In this document: positions 48,215 through 60,923 of the stretch, piece after piece
Layout: the number at the start of each line of letters is the position of its first letter
Numbering within the stretch: position 1 is the first letter of the stretch
Source: Chamaecrista fasciculata
Taxonomy: Eukaryota > Streptophyta > Magnoliopsida > Fabales > Fabaceae
Reading direction: 5' to 3'
Length of the DNA stretch: 64,000 nt
Assembly: GCA_003254925.1 (NCBI GenBank)
Contig: QANZ01022632.1
Span: 1-64,000, forward strand
Notes under the pieces: model-generated
Told to the model about the DNA's origin: nothing
Database searches by the model: none
The model's input: only the letters and a program-made list of their open reading frames with translations
Program-made: the position numbers and the translations under genes

Positions 48215-48807
48215 TGTATGAATACCTCTAGTTGCATCTTAAAATTTCACTTATTAAGGAGAAAAACTCTTAAATATTAGTTATTTTGAGCTTATGGGAA
48301 ATATCCATGGCTCTGGTCAGCAGTTTCCTTAGTTATTTTGAGTCTTTACATATATATATATAGAGAGAGAGAGAGTACTACGCTAGTGCTTGAAATTAGA
48401 AAACTCAAGTCTATACAAAACAGTGTGCCAAAAGAAAGGAGAACAGATCCTCTGTAATTGAAGACCATGTAGTTCTCTATAATTTAAGTAATTTAGGATG
48501 GCTAAAAAAGTAAAAAACTATCACATTACTCCTTGGTGTTAAATGAAGCTGTGTTTTAATTATGAGCTGCCCAAATTTGCCTAACTACAGAGAAATGCGT
48601 GGATCCTCAAATACAGAGGATCCATTTTCAAAAGGAACATAAATGTGAAAAAGGGACATATATGAAAATTGCATGAGTTAAGTGAACAAAAATGGTGAGA
48701 CTACCAAAACAATAAGAACAAGAAAATCAAGAAGAAAAAAAAAAGGAATAGGTTCACATAGTCAACTAGTTCATCTTCCACTTAGGGGCCTTCCTGTACA
48801 GATCATC
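48215..48807. other. 3' flank of VPS26C
   Basis: It contains a (TA)n/(GA)n microsatellite at about 48349-48375 and a short palindrome GGATCCTC...GAGGATCC at 48601-48623. It probably includes the VPS26C 3' UTR. No gene is seen. Confidence 0.5.
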
Positions 48808-50910
48808 TTACTTCGACCGAACCAACTCAAGAGGCAATGTCTCCAATGCCAGCTGAAAGTTTGAAAAAAAAAATCGTAAGACAAACAAATTTGCTGGACA
48901 AGAAGAAATAACAAGTTTGTCTGACATTGTAAGAAATTAGAACTGCACTTACCCACATTCTAGGAGTTCTAGGATCAACCTTCTTGTGCAATTTTGAAAG
49001 CTCCGACTTGAAACTTATAACAATCGCCATTTTGAACTCAATTGAGAATGGCCTACATGAAAGTGATAACAACAAAGGTTGAGGCCTTATTGGCAAGTTT
49101 GCAGTGATTCCCAGCAGTAACAAATTTTTTAAGTGACATCAAGATATAAAGTTGACGATGTTGGCAAAATTGGATTTCATCTGCACGATGATAGCCATGT
49201 GAGGAAAGGATAGAAACATATTTACTTTTTTAGTAAACCTTCTTCTTTTTAGTCCTTAAATTTATCTCGAAACTACAATGTAATCCCTGAATATTGAAAA
49301 AATATTTTTTGGTCCTTGATTTTTTTCACAAACATCAATTATTCAGTCCCCATTTCAAGGATTGAATAGTCAATGTTTGCAAAAAAAATAATGGACCAAA
49401 AAATGTATTTCCAATATCTAAGGATTAAATCTTAATTTTGGGACAAATTCAATGACAAAAAAATAGATTTTCTCTTCATCTTAATTGTTTGTATAAATGC
49501 TGTTCTATGCTATCTCTCTCTCCACATGACAATCATGTCACATGAAGGTACTTGAATCTTTATGCGGGCACTGACAACAAGCAGAGCACAAGTACTTTGA
49601 AGAGAAGATATCTATGAATTATAATAGAGATTTATCAAGAACAGGACACTAACCCAGCTAAGATTGTAGGACATGTCAAAAGACGAGGAAGTATTACATG
49701 GATGGGCAGAGTAAAATTACGGCACACATCTCCATCTGCTATCTGTTAAACATGGAGAGAAAATAAAGTGGGAAAAAGTTAAAATCTTAGTGTAATTTAA
49801 AGCACTCCAGCACATATCCATGGTTGCTTGCCTGAGTTGTTTGAATCAAAGAGGTTTCTGACGCAATTTTCTCCCCATGAAGAATGGACTCAACACGAAA
49901 CAAGTGAATGTCAATGGAGTCAATCGGAACTGCGGATGCTTCCACTGTTAGCTCACCACTAATGGGATCAGATAAAGAGCATTGGGTGCAGACTTTTCCC
50001 GTCACCCGAAATCCACCTAGGAAGTAATACCTTTGCATAAGTCATGGGACTAATACCATTGATGTTTTCAACAATTTAAAAGTAAGACCAGAGGTTGCAT
50101 AGAATAGAATTGCAAGTGCATTACATATGAAGTTATGAACATTTTGAGTAATATATACTTGAAAATCGTGGGCCCTGAATATAGATAGTGCAAGTGAAGG
50201 AAGTTATGAAGCCAATGCAAAATTTTTGTTCCATTTTATTTTTAAGCATGACTGTCAGAAGATTTTTACAGCTAGGTGGGAAATCAAAACACCTGATTTT
50301 AGTTCAGGAAGTAGAGGATGTCTTTGGGTGTCCTGAGTAATGTAAAACATGACCATCTCGGGAGCAATTGGACGCTGTAGAAGATCAACTGAAAAATTAT
50401 CCACAAAGGAAACAGAAGCTTGAATCTTAATATTTATATATGTACATTAAAAAAGAAAGTTGACAGGACCAAATGCTACCTCTATCAGTTTCAATAATGA
50501 ATTCCATTTTTGTAGATAAAGATTTATGCAAGTATCCACGAGTTATATCTACAGAGACCATATACTATTAAAAAGGTTAGTGATCAACAACGGTCCAAAT
50601 TATGTGAAAATAGAAATGAAAAAACAATGCTCTTTGTCCGAAGGATGGGTGAAACAACAGTGGAAATAAAAGCAGCAAGTCAAAAAGTAACAACCTTATT
50701 ATAGAGATTAATGGCCAACAAAAGATCCTCTAAGTAAATATTACCTGGATACTGATATTTGACCCATGGAATGTCTCATAGAATCTTGCTAAATCCTTGT
50801 CTGGCTCTTTCAGAATCAATGAAAAAGGTATCTGCCATACAAAAGATTGCAAAACTTACAATAAGTATGAAAAGAAGTAGAATCCATCTACTAAGGTTAG
50901 CCCACTTGAA

Positions 50911-50942
<32 letters not shown>

Positions 50943-52908
50943 AAAGTATTAGAACAAACAAATAAAATTACGATGTCAAAAAGGCCCAGTTAAGGAAGCA
51001 ACTCAGCATATATGATCACAAATATAAAGATGTAGAAAAGCTGTAATTTGGTTATGGGCATGCTATCAGAGAACCAACCAGTTACTAAAGAATAAAATGA
51101 TTTCAAAGGCCTATAACTACATATCATATTTTGCACACTAAACTTCACACTTGTAATGATTTATTAACAAATCCCTCTCCTCCAATTGAGTTCCATTCCT
51201 TTCATGAAAACAATTTGAGAGAGGAAGACTCAAACATTTATGGGAAAAATCCCACAACATGAAAAAGCTAGTAAGTGATTGCATAAACAAAATAACTATT
51301 ACGATATCTACTTAAAAATAGTTGGATACCAAGAGAGAGTTTTATTCAAATAACTACATCATTTAAAATTGCTTAAAATTAACACCCCTTCATTAGTTCG
51401 CTGCTGATATACTACCTCTGTTGTACCTGGACCAATCTTTCCAGAAGATCTAACGTCAATCGTCTTATTCCTGTTTGCAAGCCACAAAAAATATAAATAT
51501 TACGAAGTTACCCAGTGGGAACCAGAGAATATACAACATCTTGAAGGTACTAGTTCCAGATTATTTCTGTGTCATGAGTAATTTACTTGTAAACCTAACT
51601 TTGCAATGGACCATCCCGAATGAGATTGAGGATGAAAAGCAAAATTAACACTTTCACCCTGAAAAGATTTAATGCTTTGACACTCACGAAAAATTTCCCC
51701 TTCCACTGAGAAGAGATGCAAGTAGATGATGGGCAGAGATTAAATGCCATAAGAAACTCAGATTGATCCAGCAGAAAAGAGAAAGAGGATTGTGTGAAGT
51801 GTGACATGGGTTCTCCAGAAATTCAAACTCTTGTACAATAGAAACTAACATTGGTAAACGGTAACTATTATGGTTAACCAAATTGAACTAAAAAATGCAT
51901 GATCCTGCTAAAAGGATTATATATGGATGAAGTGATTATGGTACAGATTCTGGCTGTGAGCTTCTTTTCTCCTTTTTCCTTCGTCCAGTAGGTTTGTACC
52001 ACATTAGTTTAAGGCTCTGTTAAATACTACTCATTGATGGTTCATTGGACAATCTATTTGTTGAAAGATTATCGTTTATAAATTTGATCTTACGTTTCTG
52101 GGTTTATCCTTTTAAACTACAAATAAAGAGATGATCCTAACAATATCTTCAGTAAGTCACAGCAATACCTGAAGGGCCCTCATATCCACCAGTTGATTGA
52201 TAAATATACACAAAAGAGATTTGAAAGTGCTGCAAATTTCTTTTTCTAGAAAAATTCATCTTAGATTATTTTCTAAAAATATCTTAATGCATTAATCCTG
52301 CCAAAAGTTCACAGTCATGCCCAACAGAGAGCATGGTGACATAAGTTTAATAAAGTTCATGATGATTCCCAAACAGAGAGCTACTTAAATCTAGAAAGAG
52401 ATTAACAGCAACTTCAATTTTGTTAAATAATTACACTATTTTACTACATATTTATATTTGAGCAAAAGTATGACTTACACAATGGGTATAGGCTTAACAA
52501 CTCCATAGAAAGATTCAATAACCCCAGCTGATCCTCCACGAACCTTCAAAAACAGAAAAATCACCAAAAGCATTTTACAATTTAACAAAATCAGTATCAT
52601 GTTGGTTCAATTTGATTGAACTGCTTTTTCTCATCGAAACCACTAAACATAAAGATTACAGTATTCCTTAGGGGTCAGTTGGTACCTGCAAGCTAACGGA
52701 TCCTTTAACAGTAACACGAACTCCACTATGCGAGATTACGGACTGAGTCTTCACTATGATTCTGCCATCAAGCGTTTCCTGATCACAATTCAAATTGAGA
52801 ATAGTTTCGAGTCTACTTGTAGAGAGAGAAAGAGAAGACAAGGTCTGAGTTTTTTACCGAAGGGCGATAGATGCGATTGGAACGTGACAATTTCAGCTGA
52901 ATCGACAT
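48808..52908 (-). CDS. VPS26C: Vacuolar protein sorting-associated protein 26C (DSCR3 homologue)
   Basis: This arrestin-fold subunit belongs to a retromer-like (retriever) cargo complex on endosomes. Eleven exons were traced: 52908-52858, 52778-52686, 52543-52479, 51470-51416, 50831-50745, 50564-50480, 50388-50293, 50016-49832, 49742-49654, 49052-48953 and 48852-48808. They total 316 residues, the family length, with phases agreeing throughout. The start MSIQLKLSRSNRIYRPSETLDG, SGKIGPGTTEIPF, LARFYETFHGSNISIQY and CSLSDPISGELTVEAS match plant VPS26C. Exon 8 ends CAG|GCAAGC, so intron 8 uses a GC donor. No disabling lesion was seen. Head to head with HRD3A, 1.3 kb apart. Confidence 0.92.
49230..49466. 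repeat. Foldback in VPS26C intron 9
   Basis: The left arm (TTTAGTCCTTAAATTTATCTC...TTTTTTGGTCCTTGATTTTTTT) is the imperfect inverted complement of the right arm ending at about 49466. Both arms show the 'ggtcc' phrases of MULE-type ends. Confidence 0.6.
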
Positions 52909-53432
52909 GGCGGCGCCGGCGGCGGAGAGGGCTTAAGCACGGCGATCTCCGATCAAACAAAAAAATTAAACACGAAAATGAAATATCTTTCGTCTTTGCA
53001 CCGAAGAAGTTAGCCTTTCAGCTGAATCTTTCAAGAAGGAAATAATAATATTAATGTAGAGAAAACCTATTTTTGGTCCCTAAATTTGTACATTTCTTAT
53101 GATTTAATCCTTAAAATTTAAATAATAAAAATATTAGGTCAAAATGCACTTTTGGTCTCATAACTTTTGTTCAGATCTCAATTTGGTATCATCATATTTT
53201 TTATTGCACTTTTGATATTATATCTTTTATTCAAGTTACAAATTTGGTCTTCTTTAAGTGAGGATGTAGAATTGGTCTCATAAATGTGGAATTGGATGGA
53301 ATTGATAAATATCAAATTTTGAAGACGAAATCAAAAGATAATGTAAACTTTAAAGACAAAAAAATGTATTCCCGTGTATTTTTTTTTTAAAATAATTATG
53401 TAAAATATATTTATTATACATTTAAAATTTAA

Positions 53433-53888
53433 GATAAAATACACTTTGGTACCTTGTGGTTTGACCTCATTTCACTTTGGTACTCTATCGTTTAAAACGT
53501 GACGTTTTGGTACCTTGAGGTCTCCATTGTTACTCTTATGGTATCATGAACAATTTTTTCGTTAATTTTGGATAGAATTTGGCACATGACCTGCACGTGG
53601 ACTCACTAAAACTCAATTTTATCCAACATTTTGTCACAACAAAATCAATTGCATAACTACATGAGTGTTTCTGGCCAAAAAAAAAAAACTACATGAGTGT
53701 GGCCTGGTGGTTCCTCACTTGGTCCTTTAACCAAGTGGTGGGGGTTCGAATCCCACCTTTAAGAATGGAAAGCATTCTGTGGCCAGGGATAACAGTGGAG
53801 ACCTCAGAGTACTTAAGTATCACGTTTTAAATCACAAAGTACCGCACCGGAGTGGAGTCAAACCACAAGTACCGAAGTGTAATTTACC
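53433..53888. mobile_element. Small MULE-like element, 456 bp
   Basis: The inverted ends are GATAAAATACACTTTGGTAC and GTACCGAAGTGTAATTTACC (approximate). The target duplication TTAAAATTTAA (11 bp) is at 53422-53432 and 53889-53899. Arms of about 100 bp share GGTTTGAC and TTTAAAACGTGA phrases. A SINE-like fragment lies inside. Confidence 0.8.
53690..53800 (+). repeat. tRNA-derived SINE fragment
   Basis: A perfect B box GGTTCGAATCC lies at 53743-53753 and an A-box-like GTGGCCTGGTGG at 53699-53710, with Pol III spacing. The repeat AACTACATGAGTGT occurs at about 53655 and 53684, the first followed by a run of A, as left by SINE insertion. It is not a functional tRNA gene. Confidence 0.6.
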
Positions 53889-54197
53889 TTAAAATTTAAG
53901 ATAATTTAATTATAAAAAACTTAATATGCATTAATATGTTTATTAAAACCCTTAAAATCTAAGATCGTTTAAGATAATATCAATTTACCTCATGAATGTA
54001 GTTTTGTTTTTTTTTTTTTGGCCTAACATGAATGTAGTTTTGATTGGTCAAACAAACACATTAAGACGTGGCATAGCAAACCTATATATGTATCTTTGCA
54101 CTCTTCTCCGATTCTCTCTCAGCTTCCACTTTTCAGAAAATTTTCGACGGCGAAGTCGTCACCGAATTCTCCGTTCATCGTTTTTCAATCGGATAAA

Positions 54198-57100
54198 ATG
54201 CGCAGACGGCGATATCCGACCTTCAAATTCATTTTCTCTCTCCTAATTTTCTCTCTCTTCCCTCTTTCCCTCTACGCAGGCCCCTTCGTCCTCTTACTCT
54301 CTCCGGACAGTTTCAAAAAAGATCCCTCCTCCATCGACGATCCCACTATCTTAGACTCCGATTCCGACGACTTCGACGACGAAACCCTAAGTTTCAAAGA
54401 CGAGCTACTAGATTTGGGTTCATGGCGCCCGATTTTCGAGTCGGACTGGAATGCTACAAAAAGCACGGCGGAGGCGATTTACTACTCCGGCATCGGAAAG
54501 ATGATGTCAGGAGATATTAGGGTTATGGAGGATGCGAAGGCCGAGATTGAGGCGGCGGCTGAATCGGGTTTCCCGGCGGCACAGTCGGTTATGGGATTGT
54601 TTTATGGGATGGGAATTATGAAAGAGAGGAGCAAAGCAAAGGCATTGTTGCAACATCACTTTGCGGCGGAGGGTGGTGATATGCAGTCTAAGATGGCTTT
54701 GGCTTATATGTATTCACGCCAAGATGTGAGTGACATTCTTAGTCCCCAAACTTTAGATCAATTTTTAATTTTGTTCCGAAGTTTGTTTACTCAATTGTGT
54801 CCAAAAGTTTCACATTTTGGTCTACTTTAACTCCATCTAATAAATTAACTGTAGATTAGATTATTAGGATTTAAATTTTTTTAGCATTTTTACATTACAT
54901 GTCGTAAGGATAAAATCAACTAAAATGTGAAATTTTGAGAACAAAATTGAAAATTGATATGAATTTGGGAATGAAAAGGTCATTTTGCCTTGTTATTTTC
55001 TTTTAGTTGTAGAGTCTTGTTAGTTAGTTGTGCAAGCTCTCATTTATGGCTGAATATTATATGAAGTTTGTTAGTTGGTCATTATTTTTCAGTGATCACC
55101 TCTGCGTTAAGTTTTCCTCCTTTCAGGTTTCTGGTCTCATGAGCAAAATGTAGTAAGCTAGAGACTGATTTTATTTTCTGATACAACCCTGGTCTTTTGT
55201 TGGTTCTCCTTTTAGTAAAATTCAAAAGATATATAAAAAAAAAAGTGATTACGTACTTACGTTTAGCCATGGAGTTTGCAATGATAATGTCAAATAGTTA
55301 GTACTAGGAATTATTTCAGAAAATTAAGTTGGGTTTTGTATGCTACTCTCTACTTGTTTGGTGATTTCTTTTCTTTTGGAGGCTGCAGATGTCTGAAAGT
55401 GCAGTTAAGCTTTATGCTGAAGCAGCAAAAGTAGCAGTAAATAGTTTTCTAATTTCTAAAGATTCCCCTGTCGTTGAACCAGTTAGGCTCCATAGTGGAG
55501 CTGAAGAGAACAAAGACGCTCTGACAAAATTTAGAGGAGAGGAAAATGAGGACTTTCAGATACTGGAATATCAAGCACAGAAAGGGAATGCTAAAGCCAT
55601 GTACAAGATTGGCTTGTTTTACTACTTTGGGCTTAGAGGATTAAGGCGTGATTATGCCAAGGCATTTTCATGGTTCTCAAAGGCTGTGCAAAAAGGGGAG
55701 GCAAGGTCGATGGAACTTCTTGGAGAGATTTATGCTAGGGGAGCAGGTGTGGAAAGAAACTACACCAAAGCTCTGGAATGGCTTACACTCGCATCAAAGC
55801 GGCAACTATATTCTGCTTATAATGGAATGGGGTATTTGTATGTAAAAGGCTATGGAGTCGAGAAGAATTACACAAAAGTAAGATTATATTTGCTCTCTGA
55901 CTTTTCTGTTAAACTTGAGCTGTAGATAGATACTATGTTTATCTGCCTTGTCTGAGTAACTTGCTTTGTTTTAACCCATGTTTGTCGATTTTCCTATGTT
56001 ATTTTATTTTTTTAACAGACTTTGAACCATATTCATGTTCTCTCCTACTGCATACTTCTAATCTGTCAGCTTGATTACTCAATATGATTTCCCCCTCAAT
56101 GCTTCTACTAAGTTGCTAGCTTGCTAGCAGTAGAAATGTGCTTTGTTTTGATAAGTTTGGTTTTTCCTTAAATGTGACAAACCCTTGAAACCCAAGCTGT
56201 GTACTTGATATCATTATTTCTTAAACTAGTACTTGGATGACATTTGTTCAGAAGACATGTTCTCGTATCAATTTTGTGTAATGATCTAAGCATTGGGTCC
56301 ACCCGTATGGTTAATTTAATAATATATTCTGCAAATCACAGGCAAAAGAATATTTCGAAAAGGCTGCCAATAATGAAGAGTTTGGTGGGCACTATAACCT
56401 CGGTGTCATGTATCTCAAAGGGATTGGGGTAAAGAAAGATTTGAAGGTGGCTTATGATTGCTTTATGTTAGCAGCTCACAATGATCAGCCAAAGGCATTC
56501 TACCAGCTGGCAAAGATGTTCCATGCTGGTGCTGTGCTGAACCAGAATATTCCTGTGGTAAGTTCGTAATTTATCTTCTTTAATCTGTCCAACTGATACT
56601 TAGTTTTCCTGCCTGGCACTTTCTTTTATTTCATATTATTTACTGTTTCTTCATAGTTAGTAAAGTTATTGTCTGAGTTTGTTTTTCATTTTTCACTTTT
56701 CTGCAATCACACCATGTTCCCTACTTCCCTTAAAACCATGGCTATTTTTTTTATCACAGCTTAGATTGTTGGGTGTTGGGACAACTACATAACAAGATGT
56801 TATTACGACGAAAATTTTCTCTCATGTTGATTTGAAATACTCTACTTTATAAGATGATAGATATATTCAATGGTGACATTCCCTTGGGTATAATTGAATT
56901 GAATACCATTTGTTCTGAGGAATGACTTCAATATAGAAAAGCCAAACTATAATTCCACAAATCCATTATCACAGCTAGCCTATTCGTCAAGAACAAAGCG
57001 TGGAATCAGTTTTTGTGCTTTTAGTATTTGTTTTGCTACTAGGACGACATGGCTTTCAATGCCTTCTAAACTTGTACATATTACATTTACTGCATGAGTC

Positions 57101-58780
57101 TGTTCAAATTCTAACTGATGCAATGCCTGGAAGAGGGGAATAACAGATGGTGTGTGGTCTGAGAGAAGAGATAAATTACCAGGGAAGCTTTCATTTTGAT
57201 TGCCTTCTCTAACACTATCCATATAAGTGGTTATTGTATATGTTTATTTAAATTGATACCATATGAGAGACGATGTTGTTTATTAGAATATTTGTAAGGT
57301 ATTTATTAGGAAAACTAGATCCGTTACGAGGAGCCTAGAATTGACTTTATAATTAGTTTTCATATTTTTATTTCTCAAATACTATCATGTATGACCTCAG
57401 ACAATAGATATACCTGCTCAAAGTTTGAGGTTTTTTTCTTGGTCCTAGGCTGCTGCTCTGTACAGACTAGTCGCAGAACAGGGTCCTTGGAATTCTTTGT
57501 CTAGATGGGCACTAGAATCATACTTGAAAGGTGATGTAGGTAAGGCATTTATGTTGTATTCAAGAATGGCTGAGATGGGCTATGAGGTGGCACAAAGCAA
57601 TGCGGCTTGGATTCTCGACAAACATGGGGAACATAGTATATGCATCGGTGAATCTGGATTTTGCACAGATGAGGAGAGGCAGCAACGTGCACATTCTTTG
57701 TGGTGGCAGGCTTCTGAGCAGGGCAATGAACATGCTGCTTTACTGATCGGAGATGCTTATTACTATGGTCGGGTATGTATTTGAGCTTATAACAACAAAT
57801 TTTTCATATCGTAGTGCTGACTCTCCCACATGCTTTTTTATTCACCTTTTTTTGATTTTTCTCTTTTTCCTTCTTTCAGGGCATTGTCCGGGATTACGAA
57901 CGAGCTGCTGAGGCTTACATGCATGCCAAATCTCGATCTAATGCACAAGCCATGTTCAATCTTGGATACATGCATGAGCGTGGAGAAGGACTTCCACTTG
58001 ATCTTCATTTGGCCAAGCGATACTACGATGAAGCTCTAGAACAGGACAGTGCTGCAATGTTGCCTGTCACACTTGCACTTTCCTGTTTGTGGATACGTAA
58101 GAACTATGCTGACAGTTTCTTGGTGAGTTTCTGTGGTTCATGCCAAATTACTATGCACTAACTTCAATAACTAGAACTTGACATGGTTTCTTGATTTATA
58201 GTCAGCTTTTTCTCTTGATATATCCTGTTGCCCCTTTGTAGAGATTACTATACTGGGGATAACTATGGTAATCTATCATTTCTCAATTGCTTAAGAATCT
58301 AGATAATGTCCAAATAAGGTGTTTGCATTCATTTAACTGATGATAGGAAGAATTAGACGGGACTTCATATATGCCAGATTGCCGGCTGCATTTCACTACC
58401 CCATTGCAGTAGAATGATTTGGGTATTTCGGATACTCAATTTCCTTAGATACAATTGGATATATGGCATAACATTAGTTTAGGCAAGTTAAAACAACTTC
58501 ACATGATTTTTTAAACATGAATGATGAAAGTTGCATTCAAGAAGTCTATCTTTACAATGCTCGGTTTATTTGTCGATTCCTTATCGCATTGTCCTTGATT
58601 TTATTACAGGTCAAAATGATTGATTCATTGCCAGAAGTCTACCTAAAACTGGAATTATGGATAGAGAATGTGCTTTTGGAAGAGGGGAATGCTACAATTC
58701 TCGCCTTGGTCATATGTCTTTTAACTGTATTATATCTCCGCGAGAGGCAACGAAGGCATGCTGCTGCTGTTGCATTTTGA
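54198..58780 (+). CDS. HRD3A: HRD3/SEL1L-like ERAD protein
   Basis: It is the SEL1L/HRD3 partner of the HRD1 ubiquitin ligase, which recognises misfolded proteins in the ER lumen. Exons are 54198-54725, 55389-55877, 56342-56557, 57449-57772, 57880-58122 and 58610-58780, all in phase 0, for 656 residues. The ATG at 54198 opens a signal peptide ([20 protein letters not shown]). Many SEL1-type repeats follow ([72 protein letters not shown]). A C-terminal membrane helix ([16 protein letters not shown]) ends with a short basic tail. NATK, NYTK and NATI are possible glycosylation sites. The gene appears intact. Confidence 0.93.
54735..54990. repeat. Foldback in HRD3A intron 1
   Basis: 'cttagtccccaaacttta...ttttaattttgttc' faces 'gaacaaaattgaaaattg...tttgggaatgaaaagg' in inverted orientation, with a central AT-rich loop. 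It looks like a MITE or MULE derivative; no target duplication was resolved. Confidence 0.5.
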
Positions 58781-58818
58781 GAGTTGGATCAGCAACATCA
58801 CCTGAATGAGCAGGGAAT

Positions 58819-58981
58819 GGATCCTCTAAAGTATGAAAATTTGTGAAGTATGAGGAGAGATAGAGAGAAATAGAGAGCTTTTGTCTACCCCACTATCTCA
58901 AATATTTTTATGTATAATTTTCTCTCCCTATCTCTCTTTACTCTTCGCACAATTCACAAATTTTTATACTTTAGAGGATCC
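58819..58981 (+). repeat. Long hairpin in the HRD3A 3' UTR
   Basis: GGATCCTCTAAAGTATGAAA at 58819 is the near-perfect inverted complement of the end at 58981, and pairing continues for about 55 nt per arm with GAGAGATAGAGAG facing CTCTCTTTACTC. It starts 39 nt after the stop codon, so it probably lies in the mRNA. It is likely a small MITE. Confidence 0.75.
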
Positions 58982-60222
58982 ACTTCCAAATGGGGGTGTG
59001 GTGTGCCTGCTTCTATTTAAGTCTGATACTATTAGCCTTCAGAAAATACAAGGCTATTTATTTTGCATAGAAACAAAGATATGTGCAAAATTGTACAGGG
59101 TGTCAAGTTTTTCTTACTCTTTTTAGGTGTAAATCTTACCATTGCTGGTAGTTTTGATAATAAGAGAAGTACTTGTAAATATGCATCTTAATAGATAATA
59201 GTCTATGGTAGAAACAGGCTCTTTCAGAATTTGAATTCATGATGAACAAGTTATTAAAGGGTTAAAGGGCTATTTTTGACTTGTGAACTTGGTTGTAGTT
59301 TCATTTGGTTTTCTTTTAAGTAGTTTTTTTTAAGCCACTCAAATATGTCATTATCAGGCTGATTTTGGTCCTAATGTTTTTGACTTGCTGTCTTCTTTTG
59401 CTTTTGAAATCAAATCTTGTAGAGTACTTCAGGATGAATACTTTTTACATGAAAAGAAATAGGCAATTTTAGTCTAATTATATTTGCATTGTCAACTATC
59501 ATCAATAGAATTGTTGACAAGGCAAATTTGAATTTACACAACAAAGGAAACCCTCCCTCATCAAACGTTGGGATAGAAACCCAATTCTAAGGAAAATCTG
59601 TTATTTTTTATCTGTTACAAAAAAAAAATATATAAAAAATTTAAATTTCAGCGAATAATAAAGGGATTAACATTTCTAAGGACGAAATTTTGTTTAACGG
59701 CAATGAAACTCAAATTAACCAACTTTTTTATCCGAAAAATGATCAGAGAAAACATTAGATGAAATCGAGAACTTTAAAGACAAAAAAGAACCAAATAGTT
59801 AAATGACTATAGGTAAAAATAAATTCACATTCTGTGCATAGATATTTCTTTCTAATGGAATCAATATATTGGTCAATAATAATTACAATTTGAGAATAAT
59901 CTTCAACATCAGGATTTGAACAACGTAAAAATTATTGTTGCTGAAAAGTGAGATGACAAGATATAGACTTCCTACAACATTCTCCAAATGAAAGCCAAAG
60001 ATCATTCCAAACAATTTACAGGTTTCTGAAATTTGACAAGGTTTTGATGTTTTGGAGATAACATCAATATCACAAAACAAGATATTAGAAAATAAGCTTC
60101 TAGTATAATCTCTTCCATGGAAATAAAACTTGAGAAACCTCACTTGAACAATGCTTCTAAACAGCTATCCAATATGTAGATACCCAGAGAACAGGTGTGC
60201 AACAAAGTTACATACATATATT
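58982..60222. other. Spacer 3' of HRD3A
   Basis: No gene. The first 200 bp probably complete the HRD3A 3' UTR. Sequence at about 59256-59825 has weakly inverted ends ('ggttaaagggctattttt' against 'ataggtaaaaataaat') and may be an old foldback element. Confidence 0.45.
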
Positions 60223-60770
60223 AATAGATTAAAACTATTTTAACTCCTCACATACTAGTATTTTCTCAATTAGTCCCTCATAGATTTTTCTTCTCTATTT
60301 AGTTACTCACAAAGTTATCAATGTCAATCACTATATCCAATATTTAACTAAGTTGTGACTTGTGAGATATTATCGTTAACTAAAGACATAATATCATTAG
60401 TTAATGATATAATATTTTAATTAATATAAACAAATTTTATTTTCATTTTACAAAAAAAATTGTAAAAGATCTATAAATTTTATGTAAAATCTTAAAAATT
60501 AATTATAATAACTAAATTTCATAGCAAAAAAAAAAGAAATGCATTTATGAGACAATTAACATATCATTTTATCAACTATTGATGTTACTACTAAAATAAA
60601 TAGCGTTATATAATTAATTTTGTAAAGAACTAAACAGAATAGCTAAAATTAATAACAAAACAAATTGTGGGAAACTAAATTGAGAAGAGAAACCTAAGAG
60701 GGACCAAATTGAGAAAAAGTGATTATGTGAGGAACCAAAATGAAATTTTATTCTATACTTATAAGTACCT
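60223..60770. repeat. Foldback element between HRD3A and POT1
   Basis: The left arm (AACTCCTCACATA...TTTTCTCAATTAGTCCCTC) and right arm (GAGGGACCAAATTGAGAAAA...TATGTGAGGAACC) are inverted complements over about 90 bp with mismatches. The interior is AT-rich. No target duplication was resolved. Confidence 0.6.
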
Positions 60771-60923
60771 AACTACTTACTTACATTCATACCTATATAC
60801 ATCTGGTTAACGGCAGCTTGTCCAAAAAGGCCTATATCTATATGCACATCCTACAATAGCAGCACTTTATGCATTCTAGTCAAAAAGAAAACCCCAAAAA
60901 AAAAAGACCTTTTTACCATATTT

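Larger units (their letters stand above)
52909..54197. promoter_or_regulatory. Shared intergenic region between VPS26C and HRD3A
   Basis: Both genes start outward from this 1.3-kb spacer, so it carries two divergent promoters. About a third of it is a MULE-type insertion (53433-53888). The sequence near 53140-53290 has 'tttggtctcataac' phrases of another element. TATATATG near 54085 is a possible TATA element for HRD3A. Confidence 0.5.

Noticed and set aside
52728..53045. 105-codon plus-strand ORF near the VPS26C start
   Set aside because: It is antisense to VPS26C exons 1-2, whose frame and splice sites match the family.
53699..53765. Possible tRNA gene from a perfect B box
   Set aside because: No convincing acceptor, D and anticodon stems; best explained as a tRNA-derived SINE.
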